The notes under the pieces are model-generated. The model was not told where the DNA came from and ran no database searches. It saw only the letters and a program-made list of their open reading frames with translations. Shown in pieces: positions 22,544 through 33,887 of a DNA stretch of 64,000 bases. The stretch comes from Azolla caroliniana (lineage: Eukaryota; Polypodiophyta). The stretch covers positions 806,001-870,000 of the forward strand of contig JBHGNT010000014.1 of assembly GCA_043228905.1 (NCBI GenBank), in the 5' to 3' direction. Made by a program: the position numbers and the translations under genes. The first letter of the stretch is position 1, and each line of letters starts with the position of its first letter.

Positions 22544-23179
22544 CTCATGCGCAACCTAGTATTCCACGCTCGTACCAAGCACATTGAGGTGCATTATCAC
22601 TTCATCTAAGTGCGTGTCATGGCCGGTCACGTCGACTTCTAACACATTAGCAACGAACCTGTAGACGACCGACATCTTCACCAAGCCCTCGGTGTTCGAC
22701 AAGTGCGGCAATTCACGATGAACGTGGGTCTTTCTATTACCAGCCAAGCTTGAGCGAGAGTATGGATAAGGAGCCGTCCAACACGACTTCGAACAAATCA
22801 GAGCAAACACAAGAGAGAGCTGGCCATCTGAAGCCGACCCAAAAACCAGTCCGAACCAACTTTTCGGCTACCGGAAGTTGTGTTTGAAGGGGTGTGTTGA
22901 GAATCAAACTCAACTTCCCTAGTGTGGGAACACACCTTAGTATACTCAAGTGTGTAAACACCCCACCTCCTAGTATAGTAATTAGTGTGTCATAGAACTT
23001 TACGGTTCTATGACACATATTTAGTAGGTAGTTAAGTCTCCACCACTTTTGTAAGAGATGATTGTAGTAGAGAATATAGAGAGAAGATGACTACATAGGC
23101 ACCTTCTCCACCTTTGTGTAACTGTTGGTTCATTCTTGTTCTTTTTAATACAATTTTATTGTTTTCTGTATACACTGTG

Positions 23180-23249
<70 letters not shown>

Positions 23250-23293
23250 TACATATCTCTTCTGCTGCACAAAATCACTCCTGATTCTTCACA
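22544..23293 (+). mobile_element. 3' end of a Copia element (RNase H tail, polypurine tract, 3' LTR)
   Basis: RNase H residues LVFHARTKHIEVHYHFI are encoded from about 22556, followed by a degraded tail. The polypurine tract TTGAAGGGG lies just before the LTR (22895-23293, 399 bp), which begins TGTTGAGAATCAAACTCAAC and ends CTTCACA. It holds (TC)n(AC)n near 23179-23248 and a 13-bp perfect stem-loop at 22986-23017. Same family as the element ending at 33887. Confidence 0.85.
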
Positions 23294-23329
23294 GGATGAT
23301 TCCAAATAACATGGATGGGCCTCTTCATC

Positions 23330-24539
23330 ATACATGGTAGATCTACTGAAAAAATCAAATTGAAACCCAAGTATCTCTGTGCTTTCATGTGTAATAGCCA
23401 TAATATGTTGTGATATCATGCGAAAACACTGACTTCAATTGTTCTTTTCAAGCAATCCTACAAGATTGCACTACCATTGGAGAACTCCTAATGGAAATAC
23501 CGGAATGGTCCTTGCTCGTCTCCTTAACTACAAAACTAGCATCATGGAAGATCCAAACAGTCAAATTCGAAAACAAAGCTTCTCTTTGAACCTTTCAATT
23601 TTTCTTTTGTTATCACTTTAAATACATGCATTGATACTATTCGTGATGACATTGGCATTCTTCAAGAAATGTTAAGTTAATGTATGGGTTTCGAAATTTA
23701 GTTTTGAAACGGATAATGTAAATGGAGACAATTGTATCAAATCCTCCCGATTTTAATGACCATGTCATGCAAAGCAGTCATCTAATCCCAAGTTGCAACA
23801 AAACACATGATGGGAATACTTCTGATGAGTGTTATTTCCTTGTGCAAAAAAAGCTTGGCATTGTACATAGTTGACTACTTACATTAAAAATGTTGATCCA
23901 TACAACTCATTTTGGAAACATGAAAGTTATACAAATATGCAAAGGATGAGAACTCTAGACTACATATGGAGTAATCCTCAATTGTATTGTACAAGTAGAA
24001 GTACACTATAGCTCTCAATTGAAGACACACACCATGAGAATGAAAAGTCTTGGTACAAGCCTAAATTGAATAACATAAAGGTTGCATATGTTACATGCCA
24101 TTTTGGATATGTTGATGATGTTCAAGCTTCGATCTACAACTCAAAGCTCTTCCTAAGAACGAACACATAGGCTGGAATGAAGTAAAGACCACCATTAGTA
24201 CCTTAAAGATACGAATTATATAACAAGATAAATGATACAACTATTTTGACAATAATAATCGCTACTAGTTCATTGTTGGTCGTAGATGGTATTATTTATT
24301 TTAAGAATGAGACACAATGAAGTCTTCATGAAATGATTGCAATATAAGAGAAGCCCATGATGCCATGCATGTAGCACGCACAATTACTTAGATATTGCAC
24401 AACAAAGCAATGCGTGTCGAGTTGATACACCTATTGGAATTCATTTCATTTTGTCAAAGCACACCTCACACATTTGGTACCATACATACATACATACATA
24501 CATATATACATACATACATACATACATATACACACACAC

Positions 24540-24570
<31 letters not shown>

Positions 24571-24605
24571 TATATATATACACACACACACATATATATA
24601 CATAG

Positions 24606-24665
<60 letters not shown>

Positions 24666-24850
24666 GATATACACGTACCTACACATACATTTGTGCATAG
24701 ATAGATATCTTGAAACGATACAAAATGTGTGAGGTGTGCATCGATATACCAACGTATGTATGTTGGGGTTTTCCATAACTAATATAGACAAGTTACTGTC
24801 AAAAAAGAGACCGCAAGTAATATAAAGAGTTACTCTAATTTTTAAAGTAT
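23330..24850. repeat. Duplicated block, copy A: downstream flank of the intact gene
   Basis: Counterpart of 16025-17755 and 21164-22107. It contains no gene that I can support. The foldback arms are at 24459-24482 and 24717-24739, enclosing (TACA)n, (TA)n and a long (CA)n. Confidence 0.85.
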
Positions 24851-24851
24851 G

Positions 24852-26426
24852 TTAAGGTAAGTGTACCAGGCAAGACGATGTTCCATCATGTTCGCTAACG
24901 TTGAGAAGTTGTTCCTCAGCCTCGATTAACCGAAGTAGGACCGATGAGATCTTGGGCGCGCCCACATTGGGGACTGATTGTGAATCATCTTTTTGGTCAT
25001 CCGTATCGGTGTTCGATGACTCAGTGGATGATGATACATGTGGAACCAAATTGTCAAGTTGTGTTGAATGCTCGTCTGACGGGGTCTTCTTTAGTATAGA
25101 CTTGAGAGGAGGCTGGGTGGATGTGGGGCTATGAACATCATGGTGTAGATTGTGTACCTTGGAAGAGATCCTATTCAAATACAAATTTTTGTGCGAGACT
25201 TGGGGGGATCTCCTAGGCGAGAAAACAAAGGCGGAGGCCACAGGAGAATAGACAAATGCGTTGTTATCATTTGCTTCGAGGATCACCTCATGTGGAGGCC
25301 TCTCTAATAGGTTCTCGTCCATTACCATTGTTTGGTAAGGGTCCATGAGCACGTTATCAACGTTTGTGATTGAGGGAACCGTGGGTTTATTATTAACGGA
25401 CACATCCACGATAGGCACGGCCATTTGAGCAACATTGTTAGGAACAAGAGACGACGGTTTCATGCGGGTTCGATTCGGAGGCTTTAGTGGGAAGAGCTCA
25501 TCCAAGGAAAATTGGTCCAGCCTTCTCAACGGTGAGATGTTGGCACTAGCCCCCACATTACCAAGTTGGGCTGAGTGATACAACTTCTTGTCCACGGAGG
25601 AGGGCTTCCCATACGAAGAATTCTTCGAGGAGTTTCTAGTGACCGCGGGCCGACCTTGTGTGGTTGAAGACGATGAATCATGCACGGACAATGATGGAAT
25701 TCGGGCGAATGTGCCGATGCCACCACAGCGCGAGCCAACTGGGGAGTCGGTGGCTGAGAAAGATCGCATGAGTGCGGGGCCACCACGACGGATGAAATCC
25801 TCCATACCGATTCTACTCTCGGCTTTGCTCGCGTGGCCCCCGCGAATTTCCGCACCAATGCCATCTCGTTGCGCCTGAAGGTCAGGGTCCGAGAAACTCG
25901 GAATGTGTTCGTCATCATCCCGATGTGCACCACTAGAACTTGTCATGCGTGCACTTATGGAGACACCCATGTTTGTGTGGGGGACATTGTTTTCATTAGG
26001 GACTGTGGTTGTAAGGGGGTTCCGACCCGAGAAGCTCCTCATTGGCGGTGATGAGACAATGTCATGGGACATGGCCATGGCGGTGGTGTTAGTGGTGACG
26101 ACCGACGAGCATGTCGACACGGGCGAGAAGTAATAAGGCGACAAGGAAGTGACCGGGCTATATGCCATAGAGTTGAGCAACCTATCATGATGATTAGTGA
26201 TGATTTCATGAAGATCGGATGATGCGAGGAGGTTCGAGGTGGGCGTGTAGAAGCGTGGCGTGAGGAGGAGGCTCGAGGCGGAGGAGGTTCGAGGTGGAGA
26301 AGAGCATCTTGCATAGAAGCTTCTCTTGGGATGAGCTTCATAGGTGCCATTGTCACCATGAAAGGTGGGTTTTGTGTGGTGAGGCTCTTTGAGCTCATCA
26401 CCAACCATGGCTGCTTCTAGAAGCAT
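24852..26426 (-). CDS. Unrecognised 524-residue Ser-rich protein, single open frame
   Basis: One uninterrupted frame from ATG at 26426 (MLLEAAMVGDELKEP) to the stop at 24852. I do not recognise a domain. Composition is rich in Ser, Pro, Asn and Thr and looks largely disordered. Recurrent motifs are MRSFS (around residues 126 and 218), FSLDELFPLKPPNR (around 305-318), SAFVFSPRRSP and LKSILKK, plausible phosphorylation or docking sites. A short C-terminal segment, SSVLLRLIEAEEQLL, looks helical. MRSFS and FSPRR recall plant regulatory proteins, but that is a weak resemblance. It may be an intronless gene or a large first exon; no following exon was found down to 23330. Two truncated copies of its 3' end lie to the left, so the locus has been tandemly duplicated. 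The long open frame and the duplication argue that it is a true gene. Confidence 0.6.
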   Translation of the reverse strand: MLLEAAMVGDELKEPHHTKPTFHGDNGTYEAHPKRSFYARCSSPPRTSSASSLLLTPRFYTPTSNLLASSDLHEIITNHHDRLLNSMAYSPVTSLSPYYFSPVSTCSSVVTTNTTAMAMSHDIVSSPPMRSFSGRNPLTTTVPNENNVPHTNMGVSISARMTSSSGAHRDDDEHIPSFSDPDLQAQRDGIGAEIRGGHASKAESRIGMEDFIRRGGPALMRSFSATDSPVGSRCGGIGTFARIPSLSVHDSSSSTTQGRPAVTRNSSKNSSYGKPSSVDKKLYHSAQLGNVGASANISPLRRLDQFSLDELFPLKPPNRTRMKPSSLVPNNVAQMAVPIVDVSVNNKPTVPSITNVDNVLMDPYQTMVMDENLLERPPHEVILEANDNNAFVYSPVASAFVFSPRRSPQVSHKNLYLNRISSKVHNLHHDVHSPTSTQPPLKSILKKTPSDEHSTQLDNLVPHVSSSTESSNTDTDDQKDDSQSVPNVGAPKISSVLLRLIEAEEQLLNVSEHDGTSSCLVHLP

Positions 26427-26528
26427 CTTTTTTACCTAAGCAAGGAACAGGAAGGAAAAAAAGAGAGGAAGAAAGGGGCAGAAGGTGTGTGAGAGAGAGA
26501 TGGTCGCATTTGCATTTGCTTTTTAATT

Positions 26529-26717
26529 GGGGGGGGAGGGGGGGGGGCAAGCTTATACTCTTAACACGTTTTGTGAAGCACTCTGCTCCCACTCCTCTTC
26601 CTCCTCCTTAACATACAAGAACGTGCACCCTTCGTGTGTTCATGTGTTTTGCTTCACTTTTTTGAAAACGCTTTCAAATTGATAAGGAAGGTCTCCTGTG
26701 GGGGGGGTGGGGGGGGG
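26529..26717 (+). repeat. Two interrupted poly-G tracts upstream of the unknown gene
   Basis: 26529-26547 is nineteen bases of G with a single A. 26700-26717 is eighteen bases of G with a single T. Both are long enough to form G-quadruplexes. The first lies about 100 bases upstream of the ATG of the minus-strand gene, as a C tract on its coding strand. A third run of 18 G is at 27605-27622. Confidence 0.9.
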
Positions 26718-26770
26718 CAGATTCGATTCGAACCCTCGTGCATTGAAGGAACCACGAACACTTCAAGCAT

Positions 26771-27185
26771 GACATGAGCCTAGGCACACTGATTTAACTC
26801 TAGCACATTGACATCTAGAGTGGCATTTGTTGTATCACGAGAAGCACTTATAGCATAAGCCTAGGCACACCAATTAAACTCTTCGCGCACCGACATCTCG
26901 AGTGTCGTTCGTTGTATCATCCATCGGCTTGCGAGTGACAATTCTAACATGAACCTAGATGCACATGATTAAACGCTTAGCACACTGACATGTAGAGTGT
27001 CGTTTGTGTATCATCCATCGGCTTGCGAGTGACAATTCTAACATGAGCCTAGATGTACCGATAAAACTCTTAGCACACCGACATCTAGAGTGTCGTTTGT
27101 GTATGACCCATCAGCTTGCGAGTGACAATTCTAACATGAGCCTAGATGCACCGATTAAACTCTTAGCACATTGAGATAGTTCTTT
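26771..27185. repeat. Minisatellite, about 92-bp unit, 4-5 copies
   Basis: The unit contains ATGAGCCTAGATGCACCGAT, TTAAACTCTTAGCACA, GACATCTAGAGTGTCGTT and GGCTTGCGAGTGACAATT. Copies begin near 26775, 26858, 26951, 27041 and 27136. The first and last are partial or more diverged. Confidence 0.85.
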
Positions 27186-28527
27186 GTATCAGACTCATGC
27201 GAGGCTGACTCAGAATTCTTCACATGATTTGACGTCATTGTCTCCAAATTATGTAGGTATGCATGCTAGATGAGGTCAGGTTAGCTCCATTTAGTTTGGG
27301 GGATTAATCCCATTTCTATATTTGGGATGTAATGTGCGCAAACCAATGGTAACCATAGATCCTTACACATGGTCTTCCAACCTCTAACCTTATGCATACC
27401 CTTTTCAATGCCCTTACAAGATTTGATCGCCTTGATGCGACATGCTCCTTAGGCAACAACTTCTGAGATCATTGAATTTGATTACAAATTATGAAACTTT
27501 TGAACATCGTTTCCATGGTCAAGATGGTTAGCCGGTTCCCAAGTGGCTTTTCCAATCAAGACTTTTTTAACTTCTTTCTTGTTTGCCGAGCATCAAGTTT
27601 CATTGGGGGGGGGGGGGGGGGGTGACACAGGTTGTGAACAAGGATCAAGTTTTCATGATAATACGAGGATTCCAAGTGCAATGTGTGTGGAAGATACCAT
27701 GAATCCAAAAGTGCATGGAGAGGTTAAGTCAAAACACAACTTGGTTAATTTGTTTGATGATGTGGATGGGGTCCAACCGCGCGTCCTCCAATTTGGCACA
27801 AGGGTATGCAGTGGAGTAAAAGCCAAACCATAGCTTCGACCTTGAAATTTGACCGAGTGGCCCCGCCTCAATGATCAACGTGGTCCTTGTGGTATTCTTG
27901 AGTGTGAATTCTCTAGGACCAAGTCTTGATGAATCTCATTCTTTCATAGATGAAAGGATTAATGAACCCCTCAAAGATTTTATTTGTAGTTCACAAAGAA
28001 TAGTGTTGTCATGCAAGTCAAGGAGTGGAAAGTGTTATTGTAAATGAACTCATTGAAAAATAGGAATTGAATGGTAAACCCCCAATCATCTTCCTAACAC
28101 TGAACTTACTATTCCAAGGTATGATTTAATTGTTTTGTTTGTCTATTGGTATAAGGATGGAATGGTGAAGATAGCTTGGCATAGGTCTTGAGCAGCTGAA
28201 ACAATTATTTTAGAAATGGAAGATGGGCGACCAACCAGAATTAGAAATGATGCCATTCAAAATCCTAGAAAGCCGAATAACATTCTCGAGTATTAGATTC
28301 GATGTTCATGAGACAAGCTTAGAACAAGGGATAATGTAAGCCAAATTTGTAAACTCACCATCCACAATCAACTCAAAATAAAACCCTTTGATTGATGGAA
28401 GGTTGATTGAGATTGGGGCTTGGCACTAGTTTTATAGGATTGTAGGGATGATGGTGGGGGGCCTTGGATCGAGCACAAGTGTCCCATACTTCATAAATTT
28501 TTCCCAATTGGCGCCTCTTTCCCAATA
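27186..28527. other. Spacer with no supportable gene
   Basis: AT-rich sequence with scattered short open frames. The open frame near 27543-27833 spans the poly-G run at 27605-27622 and has no recognisable domain. A small direct repeat (AATTGGCGCCTCT and AATAGGCGCCTCT) lies near 28506-28531. Possibly decayed retroelement sequence, but nothing is identifiable. Confidence 0.4.
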
Positions 28528-28746
28528 GGCGCCTCTAGTGAGAGATTCTAGAGAGAAGGTGATTACATAAGCGCCTTCTCCTTCTCTTTGTAATTGTTGG
28601 TCATTCTTGGTTTTCCTTGTAATATAGTTTTCTATTGTTTCTGTAATCTTGAGCTATCTCTCTTTGTCTCTCCCTCCCTCTCTTCACACACACACACACA
28701 CACACACAGTTCTTTCATTGCACAGAATCACTCTCGATTTTTTACA
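28528..28746 (+). repeat. Truncated Copia LTR (3' half)
   Basis: Matches the right half of the LTR at 22895-23293 (ACATAAGCGCCTTCTCC, TAATTGTTGGTCATTCTTG, a CA run, and the end TTTTTTACA). The left half is missing. It is followed by about 115 unassigned bases and then a second truncated LTR. Confidence 0.7.
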
Positions 28747-29092
28747 TATCATTCATACTTTCTTTGATCTCCTTGGTGACTTGATCAAAGCTTATGCCAT
28801 GATGATATCATATATTATAGTTTTGTTTGTGAAAAGGGAATATGGCGTAAATATTTTGACTTGGTCTAGAGAGGGTGACTTGATATAAAGCACCTTCTTC
28901 CTTTGTATGTTGTTGGTTGCTAGTTTATTTTCTTACTCCTTGTTATTATACATTTGAGTCTTTCATCTTCTATCTATCTTGTGTCTCTTCACACACACAC
29001 ACATCTAATCTATTCTGCCGAACATAATTACTCTAGCTAATTATTTACATGGTATTAGAGCGCATTGGTAGTTCAATCTAACTCATTCACGT

Positions 29093-32000
29093 GTGTTGTG
29101 TTCTACGTCGATGTTCAAGAAGAACCGGCTCATTGCTATCGTAGTGCCACTACATAGCTCATGCCTAAGGAAGAAGAAGCCCATTTGCGCTACCCATTTG
29201 AGTGTCTATGATCACATGCTTCGCTACATTCAGGAAGTCAAGACACCAAAAGAAGCTTGGGAGAATATCAAAAAAGTATTCGCCATCAATATGACAACAT
29301 GAATGCTTCAACTTTGCCAAGAGTTGAACAATGTCCAACAAAGGGACATGTCCCTCACAAGCTAAACCTTGTAGATCAAGGAGCTTTGTGATTCATTCAG
29401 CTCAATAAGCTTCAATGTAGAGGATGATGAAATGGTGCAAATATGCCTAGGCGGCCTCGCACCATGGTTCGGTGCAATGAGAACTGTTGTTCTAGCAATA
29501 GAGAATCCTCCTTCTTTCTTTGATCTTCAATCAATGTTATTGGTTGATGAAAGCCATGTTCAAACCAAAAGCAACGCCTTGGAAATATTCCGATGGGGGT
29601 AGAGGACGCAATTGTAGAAGAAGAGGCCAATTCAGGTAAGGAAGAAGTGGACAAGGACTATCTCATGATGACAACTCCTACTTTCGACAAGATAATGGAA
29701 GTACACGAAGAACCTTCGGAAGACGGGGGAGCTTCCATGCCGGACCAAGCTAGCAAAACAACCCCATCAAATGCGGATACTATGGCAAAATCAGTCACCA
29801 TGAAGAAGAATGAGTTGGCGTCTACAAGTTAGCAACTCACCAATTATGCCACCAACTCGAATACGAGTACTATGGTGGAACGTTTTGATGAGACATAGAG
29901 CAAACTCTATGTCAGCCTCCAATCCAATCAACACCTCTAATTCAGAAGATGTATGGTTTGTCAACTCGAGCATCTCAAATCACATGATGTCTCACTAAGA
30001 ATGGTTTTGTGAATTGAGCACGCCCAATTGACCTGGCTACGTGGAGATTGGGGATGACAATAAACATCTGATTCGACATGTCGGCAATGTCCCATATGGG
30101 AAAGAAGATAACAAAACCTACATCAAGAATGTCTTGCATGTTTCGACCATAACGAAGAATTTGGTTTCAGTCGGCCAAATTGTGGAGTAAGGCATACAAG
30201 TCCGATTCAACCAAGGCAGTTGCTTCATTGAGAAGGAAGGCTGACTCACTCTTGTGGTTGAAGAGAAGGCCAAATGTTTATCCTCATGTCGAACGAGGTA
30301 AAATCGGCCATGTTCGGAAAGGGCCATCAAGCCAACACTAACATAGAGCTATGACACAAAAGAATCGGCCATATCAATCCCTAAAAACCTAAGGGCATGC
30401 AGTCGAAAGGAGTTGTCATTGGACTCCTGATGTTCAAGGATAAGGGAATTGAAGGCATATGTGCAACATGTCAATTCGGCAAACAACATCGACAACCATT
30501 CCCGAAAGAGAGGAATGTAAGCAAAGAACTTCTGGATATAATACATTCAGATGTGTGGGAACCAGCCCAAATGGCAACCTTTGGTGTATGTTGATACTAC
30601 GTCACGTTGATTGATGACTTCTCCAAGCGCACTTGGTATTGGCCATAATTTGCAGGAACATTCGGTGGTCCTTGTGAGAGGCGGAAGGGTCAAAGACTTA
30701 CCCGGTGTGAGGTATCACATCGTTAGAGGAACATTAGATGCTGTGGGGGTAAAGGATCGTAAGAAAGGGCATCCTAGTGCGTTGCAGAGCGTTGTCGCAA
30801 CTTGTATCATCGCAGTGATTCCGTATCAGTTGTTCTGATATGTCGAACGTGTAGCTGACCCAACATTGCCAGGGGACTGAAGCCTGCTACTACAATACAA
30901 GGAGGATTGCCATGAGGCAGAAGAGTGAAGTGTTCGCACACTTCCAACAACTCAAAAGTCGAGTCGAAAAGGAAATAGGTGGGCATGTTTGATGCCTTCG
31001 GTTGGACGGAGGAAAAGAGTACTTCTCCAACGAATTTTCAATCTTTGCAAAGAAGGAATTCGGTGAGAGTTTACATGCTGACACACACCGCAACAAAACG
31101 GAGTGATCGAATGCAAAAGTCAGCACATCCTCGAGGTAGCAAGGGAAATGAAGAAAAAAAAGAATCTTCTGAAATCATACTTGGTAGAAGCAACAAATAC
31201 TGCCATCTACCTCATGAACTGGTGCACAACATCCGGAGTGCACGATGTAACCCTTCATAAAAAATATTACGGAAGAAAGTCGGATCTATCCCATCCACAG
31301 ATATTCAGCACTATTGCATAGGTACACGTCCCGATGAGAAATGATAGAAACTAGACCCAAAATTGAAGAAGTGCATCCTCGTGGTGCACTCACCCGAACA
31401 AAAGGGATATAAGTGCTTCAACCCCTCTACCCGAAAAGTGTGTGTGAGTCAAGATGTCGTATTTGAGGAATCAACATCGTGGTATGAATCTTAGTTGACT
31501 CTGGTCAAACCATTTACGACCAACCTTAACAACACAGAGGTCAATGATAAGTTAAGGTCAATACGTAAGGAGAGTTCGATATCAACTAGATTGGCTGGAC
31601 CATAAGAGCTTCCAAGCAACCGAAACAAAATTTGATGTGTGCTGAACTAAACAAAGGCAAGGCCAAAATGTCGGAATATGAAGATGATCAATCTGACGAC
31701 AGCAAATCGTTTAACTCATTGGATAATGAGTTTGGTGCCTTCGATGTGCCTATTATGAGGACATATGGAGTGAAGAAAGCCATTGCTACAACAAATGAAA
31801 AACTTTTTTGCTCCACCCGTTAGAAGAACCTCATCAACTTATTTGGCTACAACGACTATATGGCATATCACTATGCCTTTATCATGAAGGTGGCAGAAGA
31901 TCAGGAACCAGAAAGCTTTGCCGAAGCCGCTAAGAACTGTGATGGGTCGAAGCGAGGAACAAGGAGATGTACGCTCACAATAAGAACGAGTGTCCCCCAC

Positions 32001-33430
32001 TCACCTCACAAGAAGGCAATTGGCTACAGATGGATATACAAGGTGAAGAATAATGCTGATAGCTTCGTCAACTGCTACAAAGCTCGTCTCATAGTGAAAG
32101 GTTACGCATAGACACATGGAGTTGACTATGAAGAGACATTTTCCCTAGTGGAAAAGATGACAACTATGCGGACCATGATAGCACTTGCAACAGCGAAAGG
32201 GCGGCACCTCCATCAAATGGATGTAAAGGACGCCTTTCTGTAGAGTAAATTACATGAAGAGGTGTATATGGTACAATCACTCGGCTTCAAATCGAGCACA
32301 CATCCAACATCAGTATGTCGACTCAAAAAGCCTCTCTACGGCCTCAAGCAAGCACCCCGAGCATGACACTCGAAGATAACACAATATCTTAATCAAATCG
32401 GCTTTCAGATGTCTAAGTCCGACAACTCATTATTTGTCCGAAACAATGCCAATGATTAGATATTCATCATAATATATGTGGACAACTTGCTAATCAAAGG
32501 AGCACAATTAGCCGACATCAATAACATTAAGATGCTTCTCTCTGGCAAATTCGAGATGTTGGACATGAAAGAGCTCCATTACTTCCTAGGTATTGACGTA
32601 ATTCGGACTCCAGACGGGATAATGATCTGTCAACGACATTATATCCTCCATCAACTCTTCAAGTTTGGGATAACAAAGTGTAAACCCACCGCTACCCCAC
32701 TCGACTGAAACCTCAAACTAGATGCTGACTCCGGCACCATGGACTGTGAGCCGACATACTATTGAGAACTTGTTGATAGTCTTATCTACCTCACAATCAC
32801 TCGACCCGACCTCAACTATCGAGTCGGCCTCCTTAGTCAATCATGCAAACTCCACGAGATATTTATTTAGATGGTGCCAAGGAAGTGTTACAATAGGTGA
32901 GTGGAACAATGGATTACGACATTCTCTATAAGTTGTCCATGCCAATTCAACTAGAAGGGTATTCAGATGCAGATTGGGTTGGCTACAAAGCCGACCGACG
33001 ATCAATTTCGGGCTTCTTATTTTCAATCGATAGCGGAGCCATACCATGGAGCTGTAAGAAGCAACCGACTATTGCATTGTCAAGCAAAGAAGCCAAATAT
33101 AGAGGTGTGGTTGTTGTTGCATGTGAAGCCATATGGCTTAAGAGAATCCTGAAAGACCTTGGCATATCTATCAATGACCCTATCCTTATCTACTGCAACA
33201 ATCTTAGCAACATCCACTTGGCTCAAAACTCGGTATTCCATGCTCAAACAAAGCATATCGAGGTGCACTACCACTTCATTCGGGAACGGGTCATCGTTGG
33301 GCATGTCGAATTGCGACACAATAGTACCAATCTTCAAATGGCCGACATCTTCACGAAAGCATTGGGGACCGACAAGCTTCGGCAATTTTTAGCCAGGCTT
33401 GGCCTTTTGACCTACACTTGCCGAGCTTGA
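29093..33430 (+). pseudogene. Copia gag-pol remnant
   Basis: Recognisable segments are gag EAWENIKKVFA and EMVQICLGGLA (about 29240-29460); a protease region VWFVNSSISNHMMS where the active-site Asp has become Asn (about 29955); pre-integrase ATCQFGKQHRQPFP (about 30460); integrase pieces (30540-31440) interrupted by the plastid insert; reverse transcriptase KKAIGYRWIYKVK (about 32010) and [16 protein letters not shown] (about 32572); and RNase H YSDADWVGYKADRRS with SSKEAKYRG and IFTKALG (32960-33365). At the reverse transcriptase catalytic box the sequence reads IYVDN instead of YVDD. Multiple stops make it non-functional. Confidence 0.88.
30635..30900 (+). pseudogene. rps12: Plastid rps12 exon 2 and intron start transferred to the nucleus (NUPT)
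   Basis: The frame [17 protein letters not shown], then [19 protein letters not shown] and VKDRKKGHP, is the C-terminal part of plastid ribosomal protein S12 (family sequence ends VKDRQQGRS in many plants). The coding match ends at a group II-type 5' splice site, GTGCG at 30777, exactly where plastid rps12 exon 2 ends. The following bases (AACTTGTATCAT, then AGGGGACTGAAGCCTGCTAC) resemble the start of the plastid rps12 intron. Copia sequence resumes by about 30906 (encoding MRQKSEVFAHFQ). The insert splits the Copia integrase between SKRTW and MRQKSEV. It cannot make S12 here. Confidence 0.88.
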
Positions 33431-33492
33431 GGGGGAGTGATAACCAACTTGATAACCAACTCAGTCGTGACATAGTTGAGCTTGAAGGGGCG

Positions 33493-33887
33493 TGTTGAGA
33501 ATCAAACTCAACCTAAGTGTAGTGTGTGAACACACCTTGTTGAGAATGTATGAATACTCAAAGCTCAAAGGTCGCCACTACTTTCTAACATTAACGGGAC
33601 ATTAACTATGTGCCATAGAATCATATTCTATGACACAGAACTAATGACGTTCCATATTCTCCAAGTTTCTAGACAGAGTGGGTTGTTTAGTGAGAGACTG
33701 TGGAGAGGCAGTGACTTGATATAAAGCACCTTCATCCTTTGTATGTTGTTGCTAGTTTATTTTCTTACTCCTTGTTAATATACATTTGAGTCTTTCATCT
33801 TCTATCTATCTTGTGTCTTTTCACACACACACAAAGAAACATCTAATCCATTCCGCCTAACATAAATACTCTAGGTAATTATTTACA
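33493..33887 (+). repeat. 3' LTR of the Copia element
   Basis: 395 bp, TGTTGAGAATC...TTATTTACA. A U3 stem-loop (33609-33637, 13-bp arms with one mismatch) matches those in the related LTRs at 22895 and 36693. The CA run near 33825 is an LTR feature shared with the 5' copy. Confidence 0.9.

Larger units (their letters stand above)
28860..33887 (+). mobile_element. Decayed Copia retrotransposon with plastid DNA insert
   Basis: Truncated 5' LTR about 28860-29049, primer site TGGTATTAGAGCG at 29050, internal pol remains, polypurine tract TTGAAGGGGCG, 3' LTR 33493-33887. The order gag, protease, integrase, reverse transcriptase, RNase H is standard for Copia. Gag lacks its N-terminal third and numerous stops interrupt the frames. 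The shared segment of the two LTRs is nearly identical (GACTTGATATAAAGCACCTTC and ATTTGAGTCTTTCATCTTC in both). Confidence 0.88.

Noticed and set aside
27543-27833. 96-codon frame crossing an 18-G run
   Set aside because: The poly-Gly stretch comes from the homopolymer and no family is recognised.
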